This document shows, piece by piece, positions 1-6,868 of a stretch of DNA of 16,893 nucleotides. The stretch's first letter is position 1, and each line of letters starts with the position of its first letter. A program made the position numbers and the translations under genes. Origin of the DNA: Planctomycetaceae bacterium (GTDB lineage Bacteria; Planctomycetota; Planctomycetia; Pirellulales; Thermoguttaceae); contig JAIRPZ010000023.1 of the NCBI GenBank assembly GCA_031256755.1, positions 1 through 16,893 on the forward strand, given 5' to 3'. Under the pieces are notes generated by a model. It was not told the DNA's origin. It ran no database searches and worked only from the letters and a program-made list of their open reading frames with translations.

Positions 1-993
1 GCCTATCCCGGTAATGCGGCAAGGTTAGCCAACGTTGCGAATACCGGAGCGCAGGTCAATCAGGTCTACATCTCTGCCGGTAAAGCGGTTGACGGAACAC
101 ATGGTCTCGACATCGGCGGTACGTTTGATTTCACTTTCGGTACTGATGCCGGCATGATTCAATCCGCCGGTCTCGAAAAAAACACCGGACGCGGCAGTAT
201 TGACAACCGGCATTCCGTAGGAGAGTGGGGAAGCGGCGATTATTACTCCGCCATTGCTCAGGCATACGTAGAACTTGCCTACAAGAAGTGGAATGTCAAA
301 GCCGGTAAGTTTTATGCGCCTTTCGGCTGCGACGGCTACAAATCCACGGACCGGTTTTTCTATTCGCTGGCACCGACGTGGACATTTGTTCCGGCAACGG
401 GCGGCGGTGCTTACGCCACTTATACGGTGAACGATAAACTCACCGTTTTCGGCGGCTGGTGTTCGCCCGACCGGTTCGGCGAAACAAAAACGGATAACGT
501 CGGTCTCGGCGGATTCATCTGGCAGGCAACAAAACGGCTGAATGTCAGTTATACGTTTGCTGCCGGAGCACTTCACTATCCTGATCCTGATTCGGATATT
601 TTTGTGAACACGATACTTTTGAAGTATCAGATCAGTCAAAAACTGCGGACATCTCTTGATTGGAGTTACACCCAAGACAAAACGGCCGGCGTTACAAACA
701 ATACCGGCGGAATTGTTCACGACTTGATTTACCAATACAACAAGAAGTGGGCATTCGGTTTACGGAGCGGTTATGTCCGGTCTGAAGACGGAGACGTTGA
801 TTGGTACATGGTTTCTCTCGGAGCAAACTGGACACCGTCAAAGTGGCTGGTTGTGAAACCGGAACTCCGGTACGATTCGATTGATAATGTCGGAGAGTTC
901 GGCTGGGGAAGCGGGGACATTGCTACCTTTCCCAGAAATCCGGGCAAGGACGACCAACTTTCCGGCGGCGTGTCGGCAGTCGTGAAGTTTTAA
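1..993 (+). CDS. Outer-membrane beta-barrel protein, BBP2/porin-like, C-terminal part
   Basis: Partial gene: the reading frame is open from base 1, so the start and any signal peptide lie upstream. The visible 330 residues alternate polar and hydrophobic positions in short strands rich in Tyr, Trp and Gly, as in transmembrane beta barrels. Examples are AYVELAYKKWNVKAGKFY near residue 85 and GLGGFIWQATKRLNVSYTF near 170. The chain ends in Phe (SGGVSAVVKF), the usual C-terminal signal of outer-membrane barrels. The 'VKAGKFYAPFG' segment resembles the planctomycete BBP2 (OmpL-like)/DUF1597 group; that assignment is from memory of the family. It would sit in the outer membrane, probably as a porin; no substrate can be inferred. 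The gene ends in a single TAA followed closely by a terminator, so it is the last gene of its transcript. Confidence 0.8.
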   Translation, partial: AYPGNAARLANVANTGAQVNQVYISAGKAVDGTHGLDIGGTFDFTFGTDAGMIQSAGLEKNTGRGSIDNRHSVGEWGSGDYYSAIAQAYVELAYKKWNVKAGKFYAPFGCDGYKSTDRFFYSLAPTWTFVPATGGGAYATYTVNDKLTVFGGWCSPDRFGETKTDNVGLGGFIWQATKRLNVSYTFAAGALHYPDPDSDIFVNTILLKYQISQKLRTSLDWSYTQDKTAGVTNNTGGIVHDLIYQYNKKWAFGLRSGYVRSEDGDVDWYMVSLGANWTPSKWLVVKPELRYDSIDNVGEFGWGSGDIATFPRNPGKDDQLSGGVSAVVKF

Positions 994-1022
994 GTATACG
1001 CAATGTTCATCAAACATTGATA

Positions 1023-1052
1023 AAGGCACCGTCTTTCGGCGGTGCTTTTTTT
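1023..1052 (+). terminator. Rho-independent terminator of the barrel gene
   Basis: GCACCG (1026-1031) pairs with CGGTGC (1040-1045) around an 8-base loop. Seven T follow, and an A run precedes the stem. It lies 30 bases after the porin stop codon, so it should end that transcript. Confidence 0.85.
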
Positions 1053-1232
1053 GTATTGAAATGGACTAACCGAGATGACATCGCAGACACAGCCGCAAAT
1101 GAATGTCAAAATGGCAACGCAGCGCAGCCGATCTGCCGTGCCGGATCATTCCCGACATAAAGCGGCAAAAACCGAAAAACGCCGAAGACAAAGAGTGAGT
1201 AAAGATCGGCGTTATTGCCGATAAAGACTTTC
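1053..1232 (+). other. Intergenic leader with a small hairpin before the HEAT/receiver-like gene
   Basis: This stretch should contain the promoter of the next gene, but I see no convincing -35/-10 pair. ATCGGC (1205-1210) and GCCGAT (1217-1222) form a 6-bp hairpin with loop GTTATT, ending 10 bases before the chosen ATG at 1233. It could affect ribosome access. A 49-codon open frame (1075-1224) crosses the region but looks non-coding. Confidence 0.35.
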
Positions 1233-3845
1233 ATGGAGCGGATGATTTTTATCTTTTTGGTGCTGCTGCCGGCGTGGGGGATGGCCGGGGAGTCCGATTT
1301 CGCCCGAAAAGAAAAACTTCTTGACCGTGCTAAAGACGCATTGATCTGGTTCCAAAAACTTGATTCCGATGCAGTCCGAAAACGGACTCCTGCCGCATCT
1401 TACCGGAACCATCTTTCCCCTTCCGAACTGATTCAGTCCCTTGCGGTTCTTGTCCAACTGAAACAAAAAGAAACGGGTATTCTTGCAGAAGACCTCAGCG
1501 AAATGCTTCTTTATTACCGGATGACTTCGGAAGAGTGTTATTTGCTGCAAGAAGAATTCGGCGAAACCCTTTTGCCGAAACTTGCCGAAGCCGGTATTGC
1601 CGCCGGATTTATTTATGCCGGTGCCGAGGCGTTTATCAATGACGAAAGAAATAATGCCGAAAAACTCGTTTTGCACAAAGAACCGGAAAACGCATGGGAG
1701 TTGATGAAAGCCGTTGATGTGCTTTCTGTGACCGGTCGTCCCGCTTTGGTTCGGCACTATCTCCGCAAGTTCCTGAAAGAAAAGGAGTTTGCCGCATCGC
1801 CGGCGGAGTCGGCGCGCATTGCGGAGACCGTCGGATCGCAGCGATTATTGCAGATTGCGGTCAATCCGTCCTTTGATCCGCTCGGCAAAGAGACCGTTGC
1901 AAAAATTATGGAGAACGCCCGGAAACATTGGCAGGATTCCGGCAAAATCGCTGAAGCACTCGAAGAAGATCAGTGGTTTACAAATGTTCCGGCAGCGCAG
2001 GAAAAGAGCGGCACAAATTATTCTGTTCCGGGTTCAGTTCATATCCGGGCGGAAGCAAAACCGTCTTTGCAGATTTTGTGGAAAGGCGATCCGCTTTCGA
2101 TTCCGCAGGCGGTAAATAAATTGTCAAAGATCGAGGACAAAAAAGAATCGGATGAACTTTGCGCGGTGATTCTTTCGATTTCCAAAAGCGGTAAAGAAAT
2201 ACTTGCCGCCGCAGCACAGAGCGGACAGCCGCAAAGGTATCCGGCGGCGCGGGGTTTAGCCGCCGCAGTTTCCCGGCAGGATATTTTTTTACTGTACGAA
2301 TTTTTGTACGATAAAGAGGTTCCCGATGAACAGAAAGAATCCGTTGCGGCCATTCTGAAACAGCGGCAGATTCCGATATTGAATAAAGAAGAGGCGGCGT
2401 TTTTTTTGTACCGGCGGGGAATGGATTATCTCGAACACCGCCGTCCGATCCGTGCCGATGCCGAAGGAAATGTTGCGGTTTGGGAAATGCCGCCGGCGAC
2501 AGAAAATCCGCAGGAAATAAGAAGCCGCATGATACCGCTTGCGGAAGCGTATCCGTATTTTTCGTACAAATATTGCCGGAGTGCATACCGTATTGAACCG
2601 GAACGGACGGATTACCGTTTGATGAGCGGAATTGCGTTTTTGGAAAGTATTCCCGGTGCCGGTAAAGATGTCCCGTTCAAGAAGACATTTACGGATCACG
2701 AATTTTCGCATGAATTTGTACAGCAGATACTGAAAACATCGCTGGAAAACGGATATAACAGGGCTGCCGTCAATGCTGCATCGATGCTGCAAATAAGTGG
2801 CACGGCGGAACTATTGAGATCGTCCGGCGGCAAGCCGCGTCCGCTGGTGCAGGCGGTCGCCGCAAAAGACCGCCGCGTCCGATTTGCCGCATTGGAAACG
2901 ATTATGTCCTTCAATCCGGCGGAACCGTTTGCCGGTTCGAGTTTGGTTGTTGATACGCTTCTTTGGTTTGCAAAATCAGACGGGAAAAAGAAAATTGCGG
3001 TCGGACATATTCAATTCGATAAAGCCAATCAAACGGCAAGTATGCTGATGAGCAGCGGTTATCAAACCGAATTGGCAACGAATTGCGCCGATCTCTTTCG
3101 GATCGCGGCGGCATCGCCGGATGTCGAATTCGTCTTTACCGATGCCCGGTGTCCGATGCCGGTTGTCGGAGAATTTGTACAAAAAATGCGGCAGGATGCC
3201 CGAACCGCCGAAATTCCGATTGCCGTCTTGACAAGTGAAGAACTTGATCCGCGGGTCAATCTGACCTACCGCCGGACAATGGATGCGTTTGACCGCCTCA
3301 ATCCGAACGGAGCGTTCCGTCATTCGTTATCGTTGACGTATCCTTCGTTTACCGATAAAAAATCAGCGGAATGGGTTCGGAATGATTTAAGGGCAAAATC
3401 GGGCATTGATGCGGTGCCTCCGGCAGTCCGGCTTGTTCAGGCAAAGAAGGCCTTGGATTGGATCAAAGAAATTGTGGAGCAGCAAGCCGGCGGAAAGGCA
3501 AAGGTTTTCGATATTCCCGATTTGGAATCAGCGGTGCTGGATGCGGTTCACAGTGAAGAGCGGATCGAAAAAGGTCTGGAACTTGCGGCGGCAATAAAAT
3601 CGGCAACGCTGCAATTAACGCTGTACAATACTGCCGCTAATCTTCTTCTGCCGATGGAAATACGGAAGTCAGCGGCAGACGATTTCCGTGCAAATGTCAG
3701 CCGGTTCGGCGTATTGCTGCGGGGAAAACAGATACAAATGATGTACGACCGGTACAATGCGGCGGAAAAAGAGCCGAAAGAGTCGCTGGAACTGTTGAGT
3801 GAACTCATTGATATTGTCGAAACGGCGGCGGTGTCGGCAAAGTAA
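1233..3845 (+). CDS. Secreted HEAT-type helical-repeat protein with a degenerate receiver-like domain
   Basis: Predicted 870 residues. The N-terminus is a clear Sec signal peptide (MERMIFIFLVLLPAWGMA, then GES), so most of the protein should be exported. Residues 20-580 are mainly alpha-helical with Ala/Leu/Glu-rich segments. 'KDRRVRFAALETIMSFNP' (about residue 550) is typical of HEAT repeats. Residues 586-690 read like a response-regulator receiver fold: strand KIAVGHI, helix, then VEFVFTDARCP with Asp637 at the phosphoacceptor position, and IAVLTS with Thr667. The usual N-terminal acidic pair is absent (GHIQFD). Residues 690-870 are helical and of unknown role. I chose ATG 1233; TTG 1215 is upstream and ATG 1242 also leaves a signal peptide. 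No strong Shine-Dalgarno is present. Function unknown. The exported receiver-like module is odd, because phosphorelay acts in the cytoplasm. Confidence 0.8.
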   Translation: MERMIFIFLVLLPAWGMAGESDFARKEKLLDRAKDALIWFQKLDSDAVRKRTPAASYRNHLSPSELIQSLAVLVQLKQKETGILAEDLSEMLLYYRMTSEECYLLQEEFGETLLPKLAEAGIAAGFIYAGAEAFINDERNNAEKLVLHKEPENAWELMKAVDVLSVTGRPALVRHYLRKFLKEKEFAASPAESARIAETVGSQRLLQIAVNPSFDPLGKETVAKIMENARKHWQDSGKIAEALEEDQWFTNVPAAQEKSGTNYSVPGSVHIRAEAKPSLQILWKGDPLSIPQAVNKLSKIEDKKESDELCAVILSISKSGKEILAAAAQSGQPQRYPAARGLAAAVSRQDIFLLYEFLYDKEVPDEQKESVAAILKQRQIPILNKEEAAFFLYRRGMDYLEHRRPIRADAEGNVAVWEMPPATENPQEIRSRMIPLAEAYPYFSYKYCRSAYRIEPERTDYRLMSGIAFLESIPGAGKDVPFKKTFTDHEFSHEFVQQILKTSLENGYNRAAVNAASMLQISGTAELLRSSGGKPRPLVQAVAAKDRRVRFAALETIMSFNPAEPFAGSSLVVDTLLWFAKSDGKKKIAVGHIQFDKANQTASMLMSSGYQTELATNCADLFRIAAASPDVEFVFTDARCPMPVVGEFVQKMRQDARTAEIPIAVLTSEELDPRVNLTYRRTMDAFDRLNPNGAFRHSLSLTYPSFTDKKSAEWVRNDLRAKSGIDAVPPAVRLVQAKKALDWIKEIVEQQAGGKAKVFDIPDLESAVLDAVHSEERIEKGLELAAAIKSATLQLTLYNTAANLLLPMEIRKSAADDFRANVSRFGVLLRGKQIQMMYDRYNAAEKEPKESLELLSELIDIVETAAVSAK

Positions 3846-3872
3846 TACCGGTAAAATCAAATCACCGGTATT
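3844..3872 (+). terminator. Hairpin at the stop codon of the HEAT/receiver-like gene
   Basis: AATACCGGT (3844-3852) pairs perfectly with ACCGGTATT (3864-3872) around an 11-base loop; the left arm includes the last two bases of the TAA stop. No T run follows, so it is a weak intrinsic terminator or a 3'-end stabilising hairpin. Confidence 0.5.
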
Positions 3873-3886
3873 GTCATCGGAAGCCC

Positions 3887-3915
3887 TTTACAATAGCGAC
3901 CGGATTCGTTAGAAT
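3887..3915 (+). promoter_or_regulatory. Sigma70-type promoter of the Bax-inhibitor-1 gene
   Basis: TTTACA (3887-3892), a spacer of exactly 17 bases, then TAGAAT (3910-3915). Transcription would start near 3922, giving a leader of about 55 bases to the ATG at 3977. This position excludes any translation start before 3922. Confidence 0.65.
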
Positions 3916-3963
3916 ACCGCCGTTGCCTGTATCGGGACAACGTTTTTTCCTGAAATTTCTAAT

Positions 3964-3970
3964 AAGGAGG
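3964..3970 (+). promoter_or_regulatory. Ribosome binding site fixing the ATG at 3977
   Basis: AAGGAGG, six bases before ATG 3977, is a near-perfect Shine-Dalgarno sequence. It rules out the longer frame that opens at 3923. Confidence 0.9.
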
Positions 3971-3976
3971 TGCTTT

Positions 3977-4726
3977 ATGCGATACAATCAAGTTGATAAC
4001 GAACTGTACAATAACGACAATTATGCGGCGGACTTGTTTGCTGCCGCGGCTGCCGCCGATGAGCGGTCAAGTTTCATCACGAAAACGTACCTGTATCTCT
4101 TCGGTGCCGTTGCCGCCCTCATCGGAATCGAATGTGTACTTTTCACGGCTTGCGGGATGGACCGCATGATGCAGGTTACCCAAAGGATGTGCGGCGGTGA
4201 TTTTTCATGGATTATCGTTCTTGGTGCATTTATGGCGGTCAGTTGGATTGCCAACGCTTGGGCGATGAATGCGGCAAGTTCGGCAATGCAGCATGCCGGT
4301 CTGGCGTTATATGTTGCGGCTCAATCGGTGATATTGATTCCGCTGCTTTGTCTTGCTCAACTGAAGACCGGCGATACTTCGCTGATCGTTTCGGCAGGAA
4401 TGGCAACGGCAGGACTTTTCGCTCTGTTGACTGCAACGGTTTTTATGACCCGAAAGGACTTTTCGTTTTTGCGGGGTATCTGCATTTTCGGCGGGCTGGC
4501 GGCTCTCGGCTTTCTTATTGTTGCCCCGCTGTGCGGCTTTGCCATTGGTCCCGTTTTTACGTACCTGATGATCGCCTTGGCATGCTGCTACATTTTGTAT
4601 GACACGTCTAATGTGCTGCATCATTACCGGATCGGACAGCACGTTGCTGCTTCGCTGGCTCTGTTTGCTTCCGTGGTGATTCTTTTCTGGTACATTCTCC
4701 GGCTGTTTATGTCGAACCGGGATTAA
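3977..4726 (+). CDS. Bax inhibitor-1/YccA family membrane protein
   Basis: Predicted 249 residues, the usual length of the family. A short Ala-rich cytoplasmic N-terminus (about residues 15-35) precedes seven hydrophobic segments. They lie at roughly 37-59, 75-96, 103-123, 133-155, 162-188, 190-214 and 222-246. The motif CCYILYDTSNVLHHY in helix 6 matches the family's 'YDT' signature. Family members such as BsYetJ are pH-sensitive calcium-leak channels in which two Asp residues form a sensing pair. Here the first Asp (YDT) is present. In the last helix, where many members have LYLDxxNLF, this protein has LFASVVILF, so the second Asp is missing. Whether it conducts calcium is therefore uncertain. 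The gene is monocistronic: its own promoter lies upstream and a strong terminator downstream. Confidence 0.9.
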   Translation: MRYNQVDNELYNNDNYAADLFAAAAAADERSSFITKTYLYLFGAVAALIGIECVLFTACGMDRMMQVTQRMCGGDFSWIIVLGAFMAVSWIANAWAMNAASSAMQHAGLALYVAAQSVILIPLLCLAQLKTGDTSLIVSAGMATAGLFALLTATVFMTRKDFSFLRGICIFGGLAALGFLIVAPLCGFAIGPVFTYLMIALACCYILYDTSNVLHHYRIGQHVAASLALFASVVILFWYILRLFMSNRD

Positions 4727-4777
4727 TAAATTTTCGGCGGTATCATTGGATTGGTTTGGTATCGTTGATTTTTGATC

Positions 4778-4812
4778 AAAAAAAGGCGGGAATGAATCAT
4801 TCCCGCCTTTCG
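4778..4812. terminator. Bidirectional terminator between convergent genes
   Basis: AAAGGCGGGAATGA (4782-4795) is the exact reverse complement of 4797-4810, giving a long perfect stem with a minimal loop. Read on the minus strand, it is followed by seven T (A run 4778-4784), an excellent terminator for the YTV gene. On plus it ends in TTTCGGTTTT, weaker but usable for the Bax-inhibitor-1 gene. Confidence 0.9.
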
Positions 4813-4845
4813 GTTTTGGTAGGGTATTACCCTTTCTTTTTTGCT

Positions 4846-6537
4846 TTAGCCGCAGGTGCGTCTCCGGCAAGAGTAAACCTCTACCGGAATTTCAAAGGTT
4901 ACAATTTTCGGCACACGGCGGATTTCCGTGACCGGAACCTTTTTCGCTTCCAGCCGGCAACTCACCACCGTCCCCTCACAAACAACCGGATTCAACACCG
5001 TATATTTGCAAAGGCGAACCCGCTCTTCCGGGACCATCCGGCACGTCCGGTATGATACCACCCGGCTGTGCTGTTCAACAACCCGATGGCATACCCGGTA
5101 CTTTATCGTTTGCACATGCGTTTCCGGCACCATCCTGCAAACACGATACGTACACGTCCTTTCAACCGGCACCATCTTGCAAACCTTGTAAAAACAGGTT
5201 TTCGTTCTCTGTTCCGGTACCATCTTGCAGACACGGTACGTGCAAACCTTCTGGACAGGAACAATTTTGCTGACACGATAACAAACGGTCTTCACATGCT
5301 CTTCCGGGACGTATTTTACCGTCGTGTATGTCCGCGTCTTTTGTACCGGCACCATCCGGCATTCTTTGTAGACACAATCCTTGACCCGCGTTTCCGGGAT
5401 CATTTTGCAAACACGGTACGTACACGTTTTTTCAACCGGCACGTATTTCGTTGTGCAGTGATGGACCGTCCGGGTACATTCAACCGGAACATGCGAAATA
5501 CAGTGAACGTTTTTCGTTCTGATTTCGGGAACCCAAACCTTTCGGTAACATGTGACCGGCGGACACTGGACTTTCACCACCCGGCATTTCCTTCGAGAGG
5601 GTCCGCACGCCGCACAATCAACGGTCTCAACGGTTTCCCCTTCAACAGCAGCACTTTCAGCAGCCGGCGTACACGGATCCGCAACAGCAACATGCCGGTA
5701 AATAACCGGTCCGCTCACTTGATACGCTTGGCGTTCCCAGTGTCCCGATTGATATTCAACCGTTTTCGCCGTCAACACCGGTTTGTACCGGGTGTAGGGA
5801 ACTTCGGTGCAATGCACTTCATGCACGGGCTTTTGCACTGTATACTTCATTTGCCGGGTTTCCCACTGCGGACGGCAAACGGTATACGGAATCTGCCGGC
5901 ATTTCGTCTCGACCACTCTTTCGTAATCGGTGTAGGCAACGGTCTTTTGTTCCGGTACCGCCCGGCAAACCGTATAGGGAACCTGTTTGGTCCGGATTTC
6001 GTATTCAACGGTATTCACCGTGTAGGCGTGCTGCCGGGTTTCCCACTGCGGACGGCAAACCGTATAGGTAATGTCTCTGGAATGGGTTTCATACACCGGT
6101 TTACATTCCGTCCAAGTCCGCGTCTTTAATTCGTAGGACGGACGCAAAACGGTACAGGGGACTTGTTTGGTTCTGATTTCCCAAACGGGACGGCAAACAT
6201 CATAGGTGATGGTTTTGCTTTTTGTTTCCCAGACAGGGCAGCAAACCGTGTATCGGACTTCCTTTGTGCGGACTTCGGGAACATAGCGGCAATAGGAAAT
6301 TTTCTGCACAACCGGCTTTTTTTCAAAGACGGTTTTGAGACGGGTAACTTCCTGCGGTTCCCAAACGAGCCGGCGGCAGGTTTTGGTCATCGTGGTACAA
6401 TGTTCCACGAAATTGCAACTTGTTACACAGGGAGTGCAACAGCCGACTCCGCAAAAGCCGGCTTCCGCAGTTCGGCTGGTCAGCACAGTGCTGCCAACAG
6501 CCAGCACTGACCATAAAATCATCAAAAATCGGTACAT
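4846..6537 (-). CDS. Secreted cysteine-rich YTV-repeat protein (planctomycete cell-surface type)
   Basis: Predicted 563 residues with a signal peptide (MYRFLMILWSVLAVGS..., likely cut after TAEA, residue 26). The mature protein has 45 Cys (8%), is strongly basic, and is nearly all short repeats. Residues 80-275 alternate 14- and 16-residue units of the type YTVCRPxWETRxxQ. A Cys-bearing acidic linker (285-312) follows. Residues 331-530 are a second set, CTYRVCKMVPExRTKTC, also about 14-15 residues. Proteins with YTV motifs and high Cys are known from Rhodopirellula, where they are linked to the cell wall. I infer a structural, disulfide-linked envelope role here. ATG 6537 is supported by an AAAGGAGA ribosome site five bases upstream. 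The gene is flanked by a strong terminator and a long leader, so it is probably transcribed alone and strongly. A 353-codon frame on the other strand is a shadow of the repeats. Confidence 0.85.
   Translation of the reverse strand: MYRFLMILWSVLAVGSTVLTSRTAEAGFCGVGCCTPCVTSCNFVEHCTTMTKTCRRLVWEPQEVTRLKTVFEKKPVVQKISYCRYVPEVRTKEVRYTVCCPVWETKSKTITYDVCRPVWEIRTKQVPCTVLRPSYELKTRTWTECKPVYETHSRDITYTVCRPQWETRQHAYTVNTVEYEIRTKQVPYTVCRAVPEQKTVAYTDYERVVETKCRQIPYTVCRPQWETRQMKYTVQKPVHEVHCTEVPYTRYKPVLTAKTVEYQSGHWERQAYQVSGPVIYRHVAVADPCTPAAESAAVEGETVETVDCAACGPSRRKCRVVKVQCPPVTCYRKVWVPEIRTKNVHCISHVPVECTRTVHHCTTKYVPVEKTCTYRVCKMIPETRVKDCVYKECRMVPVQKTRTYTTVKYVPEEHVKTVCYRVSKIVPVQKVCTYRVCKMVPEQRTKTCFYKVCKMVPVERTCTYRVCRMVPETHVQTIKYRVCHRVVEQHSRVVSYRTCRMVPEERVRLCKYTVLNPVVCEGTVVSCRLEAKKVPVTEIRRVPKIVTFEIPVEVYSCRRRTCG
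4948..5547 (-). repeat. C-terminal repeat block of the YTV protein (CKMVPE type)
   Basis: About a dozen degenerate units of 14-15 codons encode variants of YRVCKMVPExRTKTC. DNA copies are similar enough to align by eye: the segment beginning TGCAAACACG at 5136 recurs at 5406, 270 bases (90 codons) away, with few changes. Boundaries are approximate. Confidence 0.75.
5713..6300 (-). repeat. N-terminal repeat block of the YTV protein (YTVCRPxWE type)
   Basis: Alternating units of about 16 and 14 codons, roughly 30 codons per pair, encode YTVCRPxWETR variants. A 29-base stretch is identical at 5852-5880 and 6032-6060, exactly 180 bases (two double units, 60 codons) apart. This points to recent duplication or gene conversion of a 180-bp block. 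Confidence 0.8.
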
Positions 6538-6542
6538 TTTTT

Positions 6543-6549
6543 CTCCTTT
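6543..6549 (-). promoter_or_regulatory. Ribosome binding site of the YTV gene
   Basis: On the minus strand AAAGGAG ends five A residues before the ATG at 6537, a strong Shine-Dalgarno sequence that settles the start codon. Confidence 0.85.
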
Positions 6550-6704
6550 CTATTTGACTCTGCGTCCAGCCCCTCATTTGTCTATCGGAAAATTCTCCGT
6601 ATCAAGTTTAGCAAAATGCCCAACCCGTACAATCAGAAAAACCGGACGTTAAAATAATAAACCTTGCGAACATACGCAAAATAGGACGACTTTGACGTTG
6701 CAGT

Positions 6705-6732
6705 AATATAGTACCGATTTTCAGAAAAGCAA
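6705..6732 (-). promoter_or_regulatory. Possible promoter of the YTV gene
   Basis: On the minus strand TTGCTT (6732-6727), a 16-base spacer, then TATATT (6710-6705). Start would be near 6698. A second weaker candidate, TTGTAC-16-TAAACT, lies nearer the gene, so this call is tentative. Confidence 0.35.
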
Positions 6733-6758
6733 GTATTTCGGAATTTTTTCCTGCGGGG

Positions 6759-6808
6759 AAAAGAAAAACGGGCGGCAAAAATGGTGTTTTTTGCCGTTTT
6801 GCCCGTTT
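6759..6808 (-). terminator. Rho-independent terminator of pyrG
   Basis: AAACGGGC (6766-6773) pairs with GCCCGTTT (6801-6808) and GGCAAAAA (6774-6781) with TTTTTGCC (6788-6795), leaving a 5-base bulge at 6796-6800. Read on minus, the stem is followed by TTTTTCTTTT. It is 60 bases past the pyrG stop. Confidence 0.75.
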
Positions 6809-6868
6809 ATTTCGGAAAATCCGGCAAAACCGGTAAAGAATGACTGCCGGTTCAGAACCGTATCCGTA

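Larger units (their letters stand above)
6538..6868 (-). other. Intergenic region between pyrG and the YTV gene
   Basis: This 331-base gap contains no credible gene. From pyrG outward it holds the pyrG terminator hairpin (6766-6808) and a possible promoter for the YTV gene (6705-6732). It also holds the inverted repeat TTGCG-aacata-CGCAA (6664-6679), which could be an operator or a leader hairpin. The ribosome site of the YTV gene is at 6543-6549. If the promoter is right, the YTV mRNA has a leader of about 160 bases. Confidence 0.5.

Noticed and set aside
1075..1224. 49-codon frame encoding a basic peptide before the HEAT/receiver-like gene
   Set aside because: It uses CGA and AGA arginine codons that neighbours avoid, has no ribosome site, and shows no hydrophobic core or family resemblance.
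3923..3976. Upstream start adding 18 residues to the Bax-inhibitor-1 protein
   Set aside because: The promoter at 3887-3915 places the transcript start at about this base, and AAGGAGG points to ATG 3977.
5068..6129. 353-codon open frame antisense to the YTV gene
   Set aside because: It follows the repeat phase of the real gene on the other strand, gives a His/Arg/Phe-rich low-complexity product, and has no ribosome site. The minus frame has a signal peptide, a strong ribosome site and a terminator.
4948..6300. Possible CRISPR-like array because of regular short repeats
   Set aside because: Repeats are degenerate, in frame, and encode a secreted protein; there are no unique spacers of constant length between identical repeats.
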